From the NCBI GenBank assembly GCA_028876525.1, contig JAGWRI010000103.1, forward strand, positions 1 to 33,321: DNA of 33,321 bases, in the 5' to 3' direction. This DNA comes from Gemmatimonadota bacterium (GTDB lineage Bacteria > Gemmatimonadota > Gemmatimonadetes > Gemmatimonadales > Gemmatimonadaceae). Positions 24,526 through 32,279 of this stretch are shown here, in pieces (the stretch's first letter is position 1; each line of letters begins with the position of its first letter). The translations under genes were made by a program, and so were the position numbers. Below the pieces are notes generated by a model. That model made no database searches, was not told where the DNA came from, and saw only the letters and a program-made list of their open reading frames with translations.

Positions 24526-25467
24526 ATGAATCGCGACAGCGTCGTCTACGTGGCGGGCCACCGCGGCCTCGTCGGGGCGGCCCTCGAGCGTGTCCTGCGG
24601 GCCCGTGGCTTCGCGCACCTCGTGCACCGCACCCACGCCGAACTCGACCTGGCCGACCGGAACGCGGTGAATGCGTTCTTCGCCGCCGAGCAGCCGGAAT
24701 ACGTGTTCCTGGCCGCGGCCCTCGTCGGCGGCATCGCCGCCAATGCGGCGTACCCCGCTGACTTCATCCGCAACAATCTCGAGGTGCAGCTCAGCGTCAT
24801 CGACGCCGCGTACCGCCACGGCGTCCGGAAGCTGATGTTCCTCGGCAGCGCGTGCATCTACCCCAAGCTCTGCCCGCAGCCGATCCGGGAAGAGTACCTG
24901 CTCACGGGCCCGCTGGAGCCCACGAACGCGCCGTACGCGATCGCCAAGATCGCCGGGATCTCGCTTTGCCAGTCGTACGACCGGCAGTACGGCGCCAATT
25001 TCGTCAGCGTGATGCCCACCAATCTCTACGGTCCGGGAGATCGGTTCGACCTCCAGAACAGCCACGTGCTCCCGGCCCTCCTCCGCCGCCTGCACGAAGC
25101 GAAGCGGGCCGGCGTCCCGTCCGTCACCATCTGGGGCACGGGAACCCCGCGCCGGGAATTCATGCACGTCGACGACATGGCCGGCGCCTGCGTGCATCTC
25201 ATGGAGCACTACGATTCGCCCGAGATCATCAACGTGGGCACGGGCGAAGACATCTCGATCGCCGATCTGGCCCGCAGGATTCAGGCGCTCGTCGGCTACG
25301 AGGGCCGGCTCGAATTCGACCCGTCCAAGCCCGACGGCACTCCGCTGCGCCGGCTCGACATCTCGCGCCTGCTCGCCACCGGATGGACCCCGTCCATCGG
25401 TCTCGATCAAGGTCTGGACCAGACCTACCGATGGTATCTGGAGAACGTCGGCCACCTGCGCAGCTGA
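24526..25467 (+). CDS. fcl: GDP-L-fucose synthase
   Basis: The protein is 313 aa, the family length. It converts GDP-4-keto-6-deoxy-mannose to GDP-L-fucose by epimerisation and NADPH reduction. The Rossmann motif is [14 protein letters not shown], followed by [59 protein letters not shown] (Ser/Tyr/Lys catalytic set), [35 protein letters not shown] and the terminal [18 protein letters not shown]. All are typical of Fcl/WcaG. GDP-mannose dehydratase, the preceding enzyme, is not in the window. It feeds surface polysaccharide synthesis, consistent with the WecA-like gene downstream. No good Shine-Dalgarno is visible before the ATG at 24526. Confidence 0.95.
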   Translation: MNRDSVVYVAGHRGLVGAALERVLRARGFAHLVHRTHAELDLADRNAVNAFFAAEQPEYVFLAAALVGGIAANAAYPADFIRNNLEVQLSVIDAAYRHGVRKLMFLGSACIYPKLCPQPIREEYLLTGPLEPTNAPYAIAKIAGISLCQSYDRQYGANFVSVMPTNLYGPGDRFDLQNSHVLPALLRRLHEAKRAGVPSVTIWGTGTPRREFMHVDDMAGACVHLMEHYDSPEIINVGTGEDISIADLARRIQALVGYEGRLEFDPSKPDGTPLRRLDISRLLATGWTPSIGLDQGLDQTYRWYLENVGHLRS

Positions 25468-25500
25468 AGCCGGCAGTTAAAGCTCTCACGGCGCAGGCAA

Positions 25501-25524
25501 CGGACGTTTCGATCCGACCTTTTT
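25501..25524 (+). terminator. Probable terminator after fcl
   Basis: CGGACG pairs with CG(A)TCCG around a TTT loop (one bulged A), followed by ACC and TTTTT at 25520-25524. The stem is short, but the T-run is unusual in this GC-rich region. Confidence 0.45.
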
Positions 25525-25654
25525 CCCGTCCCTGTCGCGTTTCTGGTCGTTGCCTAGGAATTGGTCGAGCGTCAAGTTGAGGGCGCCGATCTGACGCGGC
25601 ATACGACCGGCTTTGTGCAGCGGGGCGCCGAGGCCATTTCATACGGTGAACGCG

Positions 25655-27172
25655 ATGGTTCTCGCCATCAGTCTGATTGCAGCGTTGACGGCACTCCTGG
25701 CCACGGCCTGGCTGGTGCGCGTCGCGCCTGCGCAACGTGAACCGAGCGTCGTTCCGATCACGTACCGCCCCGGCTCCGCCCCTCCGGTTCCTCGCGTCGG
25801 TGGAGCCGCCGTATTCATGGCCGTGGTGGTGGCGCTGGCAGTGGCCGCGCCCCTCAGCGTTCGCGGCATCAACAGCCTGCTAGGCCGAGGCGATCTGTAC
25901 GGCGGGGTCTTCGCCGGAGCGACCCTGCTCCTGGCCGTTGGGCTGGCCGACGACTTCCTTGACCTTTCGCCGGCGGTGAAGCTGCTCGCCCAGGTGTTCG
26001 CGGCGATGCTCGCCGCGTCGGGCGGCGTGTCGCTGCGCTATCTCTCGTTCGGCGCCGATCACGTGGTGACGCTCGGATGGATCGGCGTTCCGCTCGCGGT
26101 GCTCTGGATCGTCGCCGTCACCAATGCGTTCAACTTCATCGACGGGTTGGACGGACTGGCCTCGAGCATCGGCATCGTGGGGTTCGGCGCCGTGGCGGTT
26201 TCCGCGGCGCTCCTCGGGCGCCGCGACGTGCTGCTGCTGAGCGTGGCGATGATCGGGGCGCTCGTCGGCTTCCTGCGCTACAACTTCGCGCCGGCCCGCA
26301 TCTATCTCGGGGACGGCGGCAGTCTCTTCGTCGGGTATCTCCTGGCCGCGCTCTCGATCGAGGGCGCCACGTCGCCGAAGACGGGCGCGCTGGTCTATGT
26401 CCCGCTGTTCGCCCTGGCCCTTCCGCTGCTCGACGCGGCGGTCGCCATCGTGCGTCGCTGGCTCCGGCGGATGCCGGTCTGGAAGGGCGATCACCGCCAC
26501 ATCCATCACCGCGTGTTGGCGCTGGGGCTCTCGAAGCGCGGCAGCGTGGGTGTCCTGGCGGCGGTTGCCGGCCTGTTCGCCATGACCGGCCTGGCCGCGG
26601 CGTTCGCGGGACCGGACGCGCTCGCTGCGCGGCTCATCCTCGCCGCCGCGGTGAGCATCGCGGTGATCGCGGCCGGGATCCGGCGGCTCGATTACTACGA
26701 GTTCGCGGCGGTGCGGACGGCCGTCCGGCTCCGGGCTTCGGAATGGCGCCGGTTCGTCCGCGAGGAAATTCGCCTGCGCGACGCCGAGCGGGAGCTGGCC
26801 ACGTCGCACGACCTCAACGAGCTGCGGACGGGGCTGGACCGGTGCGCGCTGGCGTTCGGGCTCGACCGGATCGAGATTTCGCGGCAGCGCCCGCGGTTGC
26901 GGCGCGCATGGCATGGCGAGCATCTCGACGTGCCGGTATCCGACGTGGGCACGCCATCGAGCGATGACTGGTTCCTCCGTGTCTGGCATGGAGAATACGA
27001 TTCCCCGCGGCCCGAGTTGGTGCACCGGGTCGCGCAGGCCCTGTCGCGGTCGTGCGGTCACTGGCTGCGCGACTACGATCTGCTCGGCGCCGCACCGTGG
27101 ACCGTGGCCGCGCGGGAGGGGCCGCGGCGTTCGTCCTGGACGTCCAGCGCTCGCCATCTCGCCAAGGCATAG
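25655..27172 (+). CDS. WecA/MraY-family polyprenyl-phosphate sugar-1-phosphate transferase with extra C-terminal domain
   Basis: The protein is 505 aa from the ATG at 25655 (GGTGA ~5 bases upstream). Residues 1-345 hold about ten transmembrane helices and the family motifs: PRVGG, the Mg-binding D99-D100-x-x-D103 (LADDFLD), NAFNFIDGLDGLA, YLGDGGSLFVGYLL and HRHIHHR (280-286). It transfers a sugar-1-phosphate, probably GlcNAc-1-P, to undecaprenyl phosphate in the cytoplasmic membrane, starting glycan synthesis. Residues ~345-505 form a cytoplasmic extension not found in WecA or MraY (SEWRRFVREEIRLRDAERELATSHDLNELRTGLDRCALAFGLDRIEIS...). It is mixed alpha/beta and only loosely GAF-like. The next gene, lasso B1, starts 22 bases after the stop, so co-transcription with the lasso genes is possible. 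Confidence 0.88.
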   Translation: MVLAISLIAALTALLATAWLVRVAPAQREPSVVPITYRPGSAPPVPRVGGAAVFMAVVVALAVAAPLSVRGINSLLGRGDLYGGVFAGATLLLAVGLADDFLDLSPAVKLLAQVFAAMLAASGGVSLRYLSFGADHVVTLGWIGVPLAVLWIVAVTNAFNFIDGLDGLASSIGIVGFGAVAVSAALLGRRDVLLLSVAMIGALVGFLRYNFAPARIYLGDGGSLFVGYLLAALSIEGATSPKTGALVYVPLFALALPLLDAAVAIVRRWLRRMPVWKGDHRHIHHRVLALGLSKRGSVGVLAAVAGLFAMTGLAAAFAGPDALAARLILAAAVSIAVIAAGIRRLDYYEFAAVRTAVRLRASEWRRFVREEIRLRDAERELATSHDLNELRTGLDRCALAFGLDRIEISRQRPRLRRAWHGEHLDVPVSDVGTPSSDDWFLRVWHGEYDSPRPELVHRVAQALSRSCGHWLRDYDLLGAAPWTVAAREGPRRSSWTSSARHLAKA

Positions 27173-27193
27173 GCGCAGCCGGGGGAGCGCCGC

Positions 27194-27493
27194 GTGAGCG
27201 CGCCGCTCTCGCTCGACTCGCGGGTCATCGCCACCCCCGACCAGCTGTCCAGCGAGCTGGCCGGTGAGGTCGTGATCCTGAGCCTCGCCGACGGCGTCTA
27301 CTACGGCCTCGACGAGGTGGGCGCCTACATCTGGCAGCGGCTGCGCGAGCCGCGGGCCGTTCGGGACATCGTGGACGACGTCGTGAACCGCTACGCGGTG
27401 GACCGCGAGCGCTGCGAGCACGATCTGCTGGCGTTCCTCGAGGATCTCCGGGCCCATCGCCTCGCCGAGGTCGTCGCGAGCGAGTCCGCATGA
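27194..27493 (+). CDS. Lasso peptide B1 protein (PqqD-like RiPP recognition element)
   Basis: The protein is 99 aa from a GTG preceded by GGGGGAG. The PqqD/RRE winged-helix fold is readable: LSSELAGEVVILSLADGVYYGLDEVGAYIWQRLREPRAVRDIVDDVVNRYAVDRERCEHDLLAFLEDLRAHRLAEVV. In lasso systems, B1 binds the precursor leader around its YxxP segment and presents it to the B2 peptidase. Here B1 is a separate gene, directly followed (17 bases) by the cyclase gene; both start with GTGAGCGCG. This pairing with an asparagine-synthetase-like gene and two YxxP precursors makes the assignment secure. Confidence 0.92.
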   Translation: MSAPLSLDSRVIATPDQLSSELAGEVVILSLADGVYYGLDEVGAYIWQRLREPRAVRDIVDDVVNRYAVDRERCEHDLLAFLEDLRAHRLAEVVASESA

Positions 27494-27509
27494 CGGCAGC
27501 GCGCCGCGC

Positions 27510-29399
27510 GTGAGCGCGTTCGTCGGCGTGCGATCGCTGGACGGGCGGCCGGTCGATCCCGCGCTGATCCGGCGGCTCACCGCCGCGCTGGCCTACGCTG
27601 CCCCCGACGGGAGCGCGGCCCGCGTATCGCGCGAAGTGGGCCTCGGGTTCGCGCACCTGCGCCGCGCCCGCGGCGCGCCGGCCATTTCCGGGCGGTCGCC
27701 CATGCCGGCCACCGACGGGCGCGGCCTGCACCTCGTGGCCGACGCCGATCTGGACGACCGCGAGCGGCTCCGGGCGGAGCTGGCGGCCGCCGGGGCGCCA
27801 CAGCGACCGGAGGCCCAGGATGCGGCGCTCATCCTCGCCGCGTACCGGACGTGGGGCCCGCGGTGCGCCGGACGTCTGCACGGCGACTTCTCGTTCGCGG
27901 TGTGGGACGGACCCGGGCACATGCTGTTCCTGGCCCGCGACCGGTTCGGCGCGCGACCTCTCTATACGGCCCGGACGCCCGAAATATTTGCGTTTTCGAA
28001 TAGTCTGGACGTGCTGCGGACGGTGCCGGGCGTCGCCGGCGGGCTGGACGAGGGCGGCATCGGCGACCTCCTCCGCATCGGATACGACACCGACCCCGCC
28101 GGCACCGTCTTCTCGGCCGTGCGGTGCGTGCCGCCGGCGCACACGCTGACGGTCCATGACCGCGCCGCTGCGCCGGCCCGCTACTGGGATCTGCCCACCG
28201 AGGGCGCCGTCCGGCTGCCGACCGTCGAGGCCTACGCGGAGCGGTTCGCCGAGCTGCTGGGTACGGCAGTCGCCGACCGGATGCGAGGCGCCGACGCCGT
28301 CGCGCTTCTCCTCAGCGGCGGCCGTGACTCCACCGCCGTGGCCGCCATGGCGCGCGAGGCGGCCGATCGCTCCGGCCGCCCCGACCTCTACGCGGTGACC
28401 GGCGTCTACGACTACGCCATGCCCGACGAGGAGCGGCGGTACGCCGGTCTCGCCGCGGCCGCGCTGCGAATTCCGGCGGAGTTCCTGCCGCAGGACGAGT
28501 ACGGGTGGTACGAAGGCGACGATCGCCCCGGTCTCTGGCGCCCCGAGCCGGCCGAATCGCCGCTCCTCGCCGCCGACGTCGACCTCCACGCGCGTGCCGC
28601 CGCGCACGCGCGCGTCGCGCTCACCGGAGAGGGCGGCGACGCCGCGCTGCGCGAAACCGAGTCGCGGCTGGCACGCCTGCTGCTTGGCGGTCGCCTGTGG
28701 ACGGCGGCTGCGGAATCGGCGCGCTACGTCCGGCTCCACCGGCGCCTGCCGCGCCCCGGCTTCCGCCGGCTGCGGGAGCGCCGCCGCGGCGACCGCTCAC
28801 CCTACGCCGCGGTCCCGCCCTGGCTGCGCCCCGACTTCATCGCCCGAGCCGGACTTGGCGAGCGATGGGCAGCCCTCGAGGCCGAAGACCAACGGCAATG
28901 GGCTCGGCATCCCGTCCGCCCCGAAGCGTTCACCAAGCTCCGCTCGCTGTTCTGGGCGCGGTGTTCCGAAGAGGAGCATCCCACCGCGACCGGCCAGCCG
29001 CTGGTGCTGCGGCACCCGTTCCTGGACGAGCGGCTGGTGGAGTTCCTGCTCGCGCTCCCGGCGGAGCAGTGGTTGAACGACAAGGGAATCGTGGTGGCGG
29101 CCATGCGGCGGCGCTTGCCGCGCGAGGTCGTGTATCGTGAGAAGACGCCGCTGGTGGGAGAACCGTACGCGAATGCATTCCGCCACGGGGGCCGCCGGCC
29201 CGGCCGCGCCGACTTCTCGGTCCAAGCCCTCGAGTACGTGGATCCGGACGCGCTCCTCGCGCCGATACCGGGAGCGCGCGACGCCGACGCGTGGGACTGG
29301 GTGCGCGCCTACAGCCTCTCCCGATGGCTGGATCGGCTGGCCGCCGGACGCACGCTCCCGCGCAACGAGGCGGCGGTACAAATGGACGTTGAGGCGTGA
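27510..29399 (+). CDS. Lasso peptide macrolactam cyclase (asparagine synthetase-like C protein)
   Basis: The protein is 629 aa from a GTG. It is homologous to asparagine synthetase B. It adenylates the side chain of the ring Asp or Glu in the core peptide and joins it to the N-terminal amine. The N-terminal glutaminase-like domain (1-~220) begins MSAFVGVRS and lacks the Cys2 needed for glutamine hydrolysis, as expected for lasso cyclases. The pyrophosphatase loop is S269-G-G-R-D-S274. The later region ALTGEGGDAALRE and FLDERLVEFLLALPAEQWLNDKGIVVAAMRRRLPREVVYREKT are typical of the synthetase domain. It lies between B1 and the two precursor genes and is presumably transcribed with B1. Confidence 0.93.
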   Translation: MSAFVGVRSLDGRPVDPALIRRLTAALAYAAPDGSAARVSREVGLGFAHLRRARGAPAISGRSPMPATDGRGLHLVADADLDDRERLRAELAAAGAPQRPEAQDAALILAAYRTWGPRCAGRLHGDFSFAVWDGPGHMLFLARDRFGARPLYTARTPEIFAFSNSLDVLRTVPGVAGGLDEGGIGDLLRIGYDTDPAGTVFSAVRCVPPAHTLTVHDRAAAPARYWDLPTEGAVRLPTVEAYAERFAELLGTAVADRMRGADAVALLLSGGRDSTAVAAMAREAADRSGRPDLYAVTGVYDYAMPDEERRYAGLAAAALRIPAEFLPQDEYGWYEGDDRPGLWRPEPAESPLLAADVDLHARAAAHARVALTGEGGDAALRETESRLARLLLGGRLWTAAAESARYVRLHRRLPRPGFRRLRERRRGDRSPYAAVPPWLRPDFIARAGLGERWAALEAEDQRQWARHPVRPEAFTKLRSLFWARCSEEEHPTATGQPLVLRHPFLDERLVEFLLALPAEQWLNDKGIVVAAMRRRLPREVVYREKTPLVGEPYANAFRHGGRRPGRADFSVQALEYVDPDALLAPIPGARDADAWDWVRAYSLSRWLDRLAAGRTLPRNEAAVQMDVEA

Positions 29400-29462
29400 C
29401 TCGAGGCCTGCCCTGACCTCGGGATTGCGCCTGACGTGACGGAATCTGCCGGCAAGTAGACT

Positions 29463-29490
29463 TTGCTTATCGTATTGGGAAGCATATGAT
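29463..29490 (+). promoter_or_regulatory. Candidate promoter of the first lasso precursor
   Basis: TTGCTT (29463-29468) and TATGAT (29485-29490) are 16 bases apart in a markedly AT-richer stretch. The -10 differs from consensus at one position. It ends 5 bases before the ATG at 29496, so the transcript would be leaderless. GGGAAG at 29477-29482 is a distant (13-base) Shine-Dalgarno alternative if transcription starts further upstream. Confidence 0.5.
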
Positions 29491-29495
29491 CTGCC

Positions 29496-29708
29496 ATGCC
29501 GCGCGCGCATGAGAAGCAGACGGATTTCCGGCCACCGGTTGGTCCGAACGAATGCTTGCAAGTTGATATCGGACAAAAGGTTACCGGAAAGGCTGAGTAC
29601 CATCGGCCGCAGCTGACCGTCTATGGATCCGTGGGTGACATGACCCGCACCGTCGGCACCCGTGGCCGCCGCGATGCGAGGCGCAGCCGCCGGCGCACCG
29701 GCTACTAA
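29496..29708 (+). CDS. Lasso peptide precursor 1 (A1), arginine-rich core
   Basis: The precursor is 70 aa. The leader contains YHRPQLTVYGSVGDMTR (residues 35-51), matching the lasso pattern YxxPxLxxxGxxxxxT with Thr50 at position -2 of the predicted cleavage site. The predicted core is TVGTRGRRDARRSRRRTGY (52-70, 19 residues, bases 29649-29705). Asp9 is the only acidic residue, so an isopeptide ring T1-D9 of nine residues is expected, as in streptomonomicin-type cores that start with Ser-Leu-Gly. Eight of 19 residues are Arg. An alternative core starting at Gly3 would give a seven-residue ring and also leaves a Thr at -2 in this precursor. The leader is unusually long, with an extra N-terminal segment of ~34 residues containing one Cys. 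The end product is inferred. Confidence 0.88.
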   Translation: MPRAHEKQTDFRPPVGPNECLQVDIGQKVTGKAEYHRPQLTVYGSVGDMTRTVGTRGRRDARRSRRRTGY

Positions 29709-29719
29709 GTTCCGCCGAC

Positions 29720-29746
29720 GGACCGCCCTGGACAGCGGGCTCGTCC
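29720..29746 (+). promoter_or_regulatory. Hairpin between the two precursor genes
   Basis: GGAC/GTCC and GCCC/GGGC form an interrupted stem with an 8-base loop, starting 11 bases after the A1 stop. There is no T-run. It may stabilise the A1 transcript or reduce read-through into A2. Confidence 0.3.
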
Positions 29747-29763
29747 GAGGCTAGCAATTCCTG

Positions 29764-30012
29764 ATGGATTGGAATCAAAGGATTTCGGCGTCTGATGTTT
29801 CCGGGGCCGAGGTGATGCCACCTCGCCAGGGGCCAACCCAGCCGGACGCCGAGGGGCGCTCCGCCGGCCAGTCGCGGCGGGACGACGGCGGCGGCGACTC
29901 GTATCGCTCGCCCAAGTTGACCCGATTCGGGCCGCTTCGCGAGCTGACCGCGAACGGCGGCACGGTTGGCAAGACCGACCACGTGACCAAGTTCACGCGC
30001 ACGGGATACTGA
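29764..30012 (+). CDS. Lasso peptide precursor 2 (A2)
   Basis: The precursor is 82 aa from the ATG at 29764. An in-frame ATG at 29815 has a better-placed GGGG/GAGG upstream and would give a 65-residue precursor. The leader segment YRSPKLTRFGPLRELTA (47-63) has exactly the same YxxPxLxxxGxxxxxT spacing as A1, with Thr62 at -2. The predicted core is NGGTVGKTDHVTKFTRTGY (64-82, 19 residues, bases 29953-30009). Asp9 is again the only acidic residue, giving a nine-residue ring N1-D9. Compared with the A1 core it shares G3, T4, G6, D9 and the last four residues RTGY. Asn at position 1 is unusual; starts at Gly2 or Gly3 (rings of 8 or 7) are alternatives but move Thr away from -2. Confidence 0.88.
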   Translation: MDWNQRISASDVSGAEVMPPRQGPTQPDAEGRSAGQSRRDDGGGDSYRSPKLTRFGPLRELTANGGTVGKTDHVTKFTRTGY

Positions 30013-30098
30013 GCCGACTTCGTGCCGGCGTCGGCGAGGCAGCCGCAACGCGCGGGCTGTCGGGAGGGCAACGCCCGGCGTATCCTCCCCACACATCC

Positions 30099-31067
30099 AT
30101 GGCTCCCTTCTACGCGCGCGCCTTCGGGCTGACGCTTGCGGCGGACGTGCCCCTGCCCGGTCTGTCGCCGGCCGGTGCCGGCACACCGGACGTGCAGCTC
30201 CACCTGGACGGTTTTCCGGGCTGGTATCGAGAAGACACTCACCGCGGGGTGGAGATCTGGTCGTCCGACCATGCAGAGTCGGCGGCGGACGCGGCGGCGG
30301 TCCGATCAGTGCTGGACGGCCGATTCCTCGTCGTAGCCTACGGCGACGGCATGGAATTCCTGCTCAGCCGGCGCGGTGACGAGGTGTGGGTCCGGGGCCC
30401 CGAGGGTTTCTCGCCCGAGACCGCGGCGACGTATCTGCTCGGTCCGGTGATCGGGCTCCTGCTCCGCCTGCGCGGCGTGGTGTGTCTGCATGGCAGCGCG
30501 GTGGCGGTGGGTGGGAACCGCGCCATCGCGTTCGTCGGCGACGCCGGTGCCGGGAAATCCACCATTGCCGCCGCGTTCGCGCTGCGCGGGGAGCGGGTGC
30601 TGACCGACGACATCGCGGCGCTCTCGCGGCACGGGAGCGTGTGGGAGGTGGAGCCCGGAGTGCCGTCGGTGCGGCTGTGGGACGACTCGGTGGCGCTGCT
30701 GCTGGACACGCCGGAAGCGCTGCCCCTGATGGCAGCAGGGTGGGAGAAGCGGCACCTGGATCTGGCGTCGCGCGGGGCCGGCTTCTCCGCCGACCGGCCG
30801 CTCCCGCTGGCCGGCGTCTTCGTGCTCGTGCCGGGCCCCGACGGGTCCGGCGCCGGGCCCCGCCGGCTGCCACTGCGGGAGGCGCTGATCGCGCTCGTGC
30901 GCAACACCTATGCGAACGTGCTGCTCGACCGCGACCTGCGAGCCGCGGAATTCGAAGCCCTCTCCCGCCTCGTCTCGGCCGTGCCGGTCTGGAGCGTGCC
31001 CGCGCCGGCGTCGCGCGCCGAACTCGACGATTTCTGCGCCGCCATGACGCGCGGAGGGCCCGGGTGA
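30099..31067 (+). CDS. HPr-kinase-like protein of the lasso cluster
   Basis: The protein is 322 aa. The C-terminal half resembles the catalytic domain of HPr kinase/phosphorylase: H131 in CLHGSAV, Walker A G147-DAGAGKST (K153), and D170-D171 in LTDDIAAL. The N-terminal half (FYARAFGLTLAADVPLPGLSP) is the segment typical of HPrK-like proteins in RiPP clusters, not of true HPr kinases. In paeninodin-type lasso clusters, related kinases phosphorylate the C-terminal Ser of the precursor. Here both cores end in RTGY, so Thr17 or Tyr19 would be the available hydroxyls. This is an inference. The next gene begins 21 bases downstream. No Shine-Dalgarno is visible at the ATG. Confidence 0.82.
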   Translation: MAPFYARAFGLTLAADVPLPGLSPAGAGTPDVQLHLDGFPGWYREDTHRGVEIWSSDHAESAADAAAVRSVLDGRFLVVAYGDGMEFLLSRRGDEVWVRGPEGFSPETAATYLLGPVIGLLLRLRGVVCLHGSAVAVGGNRAIAFVGDAGAGKSTIAAAFALRGERVLTDDIAALSRHGSVWEVEPGVPSVRLWDDSVALLLDTPEALPLMAAGWEKRHLDLASRGAGFSADRPLPLAGVFVLVPGPDGSGAGPRRLPLREALIALVRNTYANVLLDRDLRAAEFEALSRLVSAVPVWSVPAPASRAELDDFCAAMTRGGPG

Positions 31068-31088
31068 GGCCGGCCATCGGGGCCGGGC

Positions 31089-32279
31089 GTGTCTGACGCC
31101 GCGCGGGCGTCCCCGAGCGCGCTCGAGCTCGCGTGCGCCGTGGCGCGGGCCCGCCTGGACGAGCGCGCGGCCGCGCGGCGGGACGCCGCGGTGGCGGGCG
31201 TCGCCGACTGGCGCGAGATGCCCCCGTTGCTCGCGCGGCACGGCCTCCTGGCGCTGGCGGCGGGGCATCTCGCGCCGGCGAGGGCGGACATACCTGAATC
31301 AGTATGGCTGGCCATCGAAGCCGAGGCCCGCGCCGCCCGCGCGCGCGCGCTCGCCGGCGCCGCGGAGCTCTACCGCCTCGCCCGGGCCTGCGAGGAGGCC
31401 GGCATCCCGATGCTCGCCATCAAGGGACCCGTGCTCGCCCAGCGCGCGTACGGAGACATCGGCGCCCGGGCGTTCACCGATCTCGACCTGCTCGTCGCGC
31501 CCGGTGCGGTTCCTGGCGCGCTGGCGCTGCTCGGCGAGCTCGGCTACGCGCCGGAGTACCGGTTCACGCCGCGGCGCGACGCCTGGTTCCGGCACGTCGA
31601 CGGGGATTACCCGCTGATTCACGGCCAAACGGGACAGCTCGTGGAGCTGCACGCGCGGCCGTTGTCGCGGCGGTTCGTCGGGATGGCGCCGTTCGAGGCG
31701 CTGTGGGAGCGCCGCATGCCGGTGACACTCGGCGACCGGCCGATTGCCGCGCTCGGCGACGACGACGCCTTCCTGCTGCAGGCCCTGCACGGCGGCAAGC
31801 ATCGGTGGGAGCGGCTGGAATGGGTCGCGGCCACGGGACAGCTGCTCCGTCGGCGCGGAGGCGACGCCCGGGCCGTGCTCGAGGCCGCGCCCGCCGCGAG
31901 ACGGGCGGTGCTCGTGGCCTGTCACGTCGCCGCGCAATGGGTAGAGGCGCCCCTGAGCGTGCCGATGCGCGACGCCTGTCGGCGCGATCCCGCGGTCGCG
32001 CGGCTCGCCGATCGCGCCTGGCGGCGGATCGCCTCCGGCGCCCGCGACGAAGGGAGCGGCGAGACCGCGGGCAAGCTACGCTTCAACTACCGGCTGCAGG
32101 GCGGCGTGGCCGCGCGTCTGCGGTTCGCGTACCGGTGGGCCTTCTGGCCGTCGCCCGAAGACTGGGGGGCTCTGTCGCTGCCCGATTGGCTGTTCGTCGC
32201 CTATCGCGTGGTGCGGCCGGTGCGTCTGCTGGCGCGCTACCTGCGGCCAGCACGCCCACGGGAGACGCCCGATGGCTGA
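31089..32279 (+). CDS. Nucleotidyltransferase-like protein of the lasso cluster (NTP_transf_5 family)
   Basis: The protein is 396 aa from a GTG. After an N-terminal helical region, the family motif appears: LAIKGPVLAQRAYGDIGARAFTDLDLLVAP, with K112-G113 and D131-L-D133 matching the nucleotidyltransferase-fold pattern of the uncharacterised NTP_transf_5 (PF14907-type) proteins. These often occur in RiPP and lasso clusters. It continues with LLGELGYAPEYRF and a LVELHARPLSRRF segment. The C-terminal half is helical. It might transfer a nucleotide or other group to the peptide, or to the kinase product, but no function has been shown for this protein. It overlaps the ABC gene by 8 bases, showing translational coupling. 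Confidence 0.78.
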   Translation: MSDAARASPSALELACAVARARLDERAAARRDAAVAGVADWREMPPLLARHGLLALAAGHLAPARADIPESVWLAIEAEARAARARALAGAAELYRLARACEEAGIPMLAIKGPVLAQRAYGDIGARAFTDLDLLVAPGAVPGALALLGELGYAPEYRFTPRRDAWFRHVDGDYPLIHGQTGQLVELHARPLSRRFVGMAPFEALWERRMPVTLGDRPIAALGDDDAFLLQALHGGKHRWERLEWVAATGQLLRRRGGDARAVLEAAPAARRAVLVACHVAAQWVEAPLSVPMRDACRRDPAVARLADRAWRRIASGARDEGSGETAGKLRFNYRLQGGVAARLRFAYRWAFWPSPEDWGALSLPDWLFVAYRVVRPVRLLARYLRPARPRETPDG

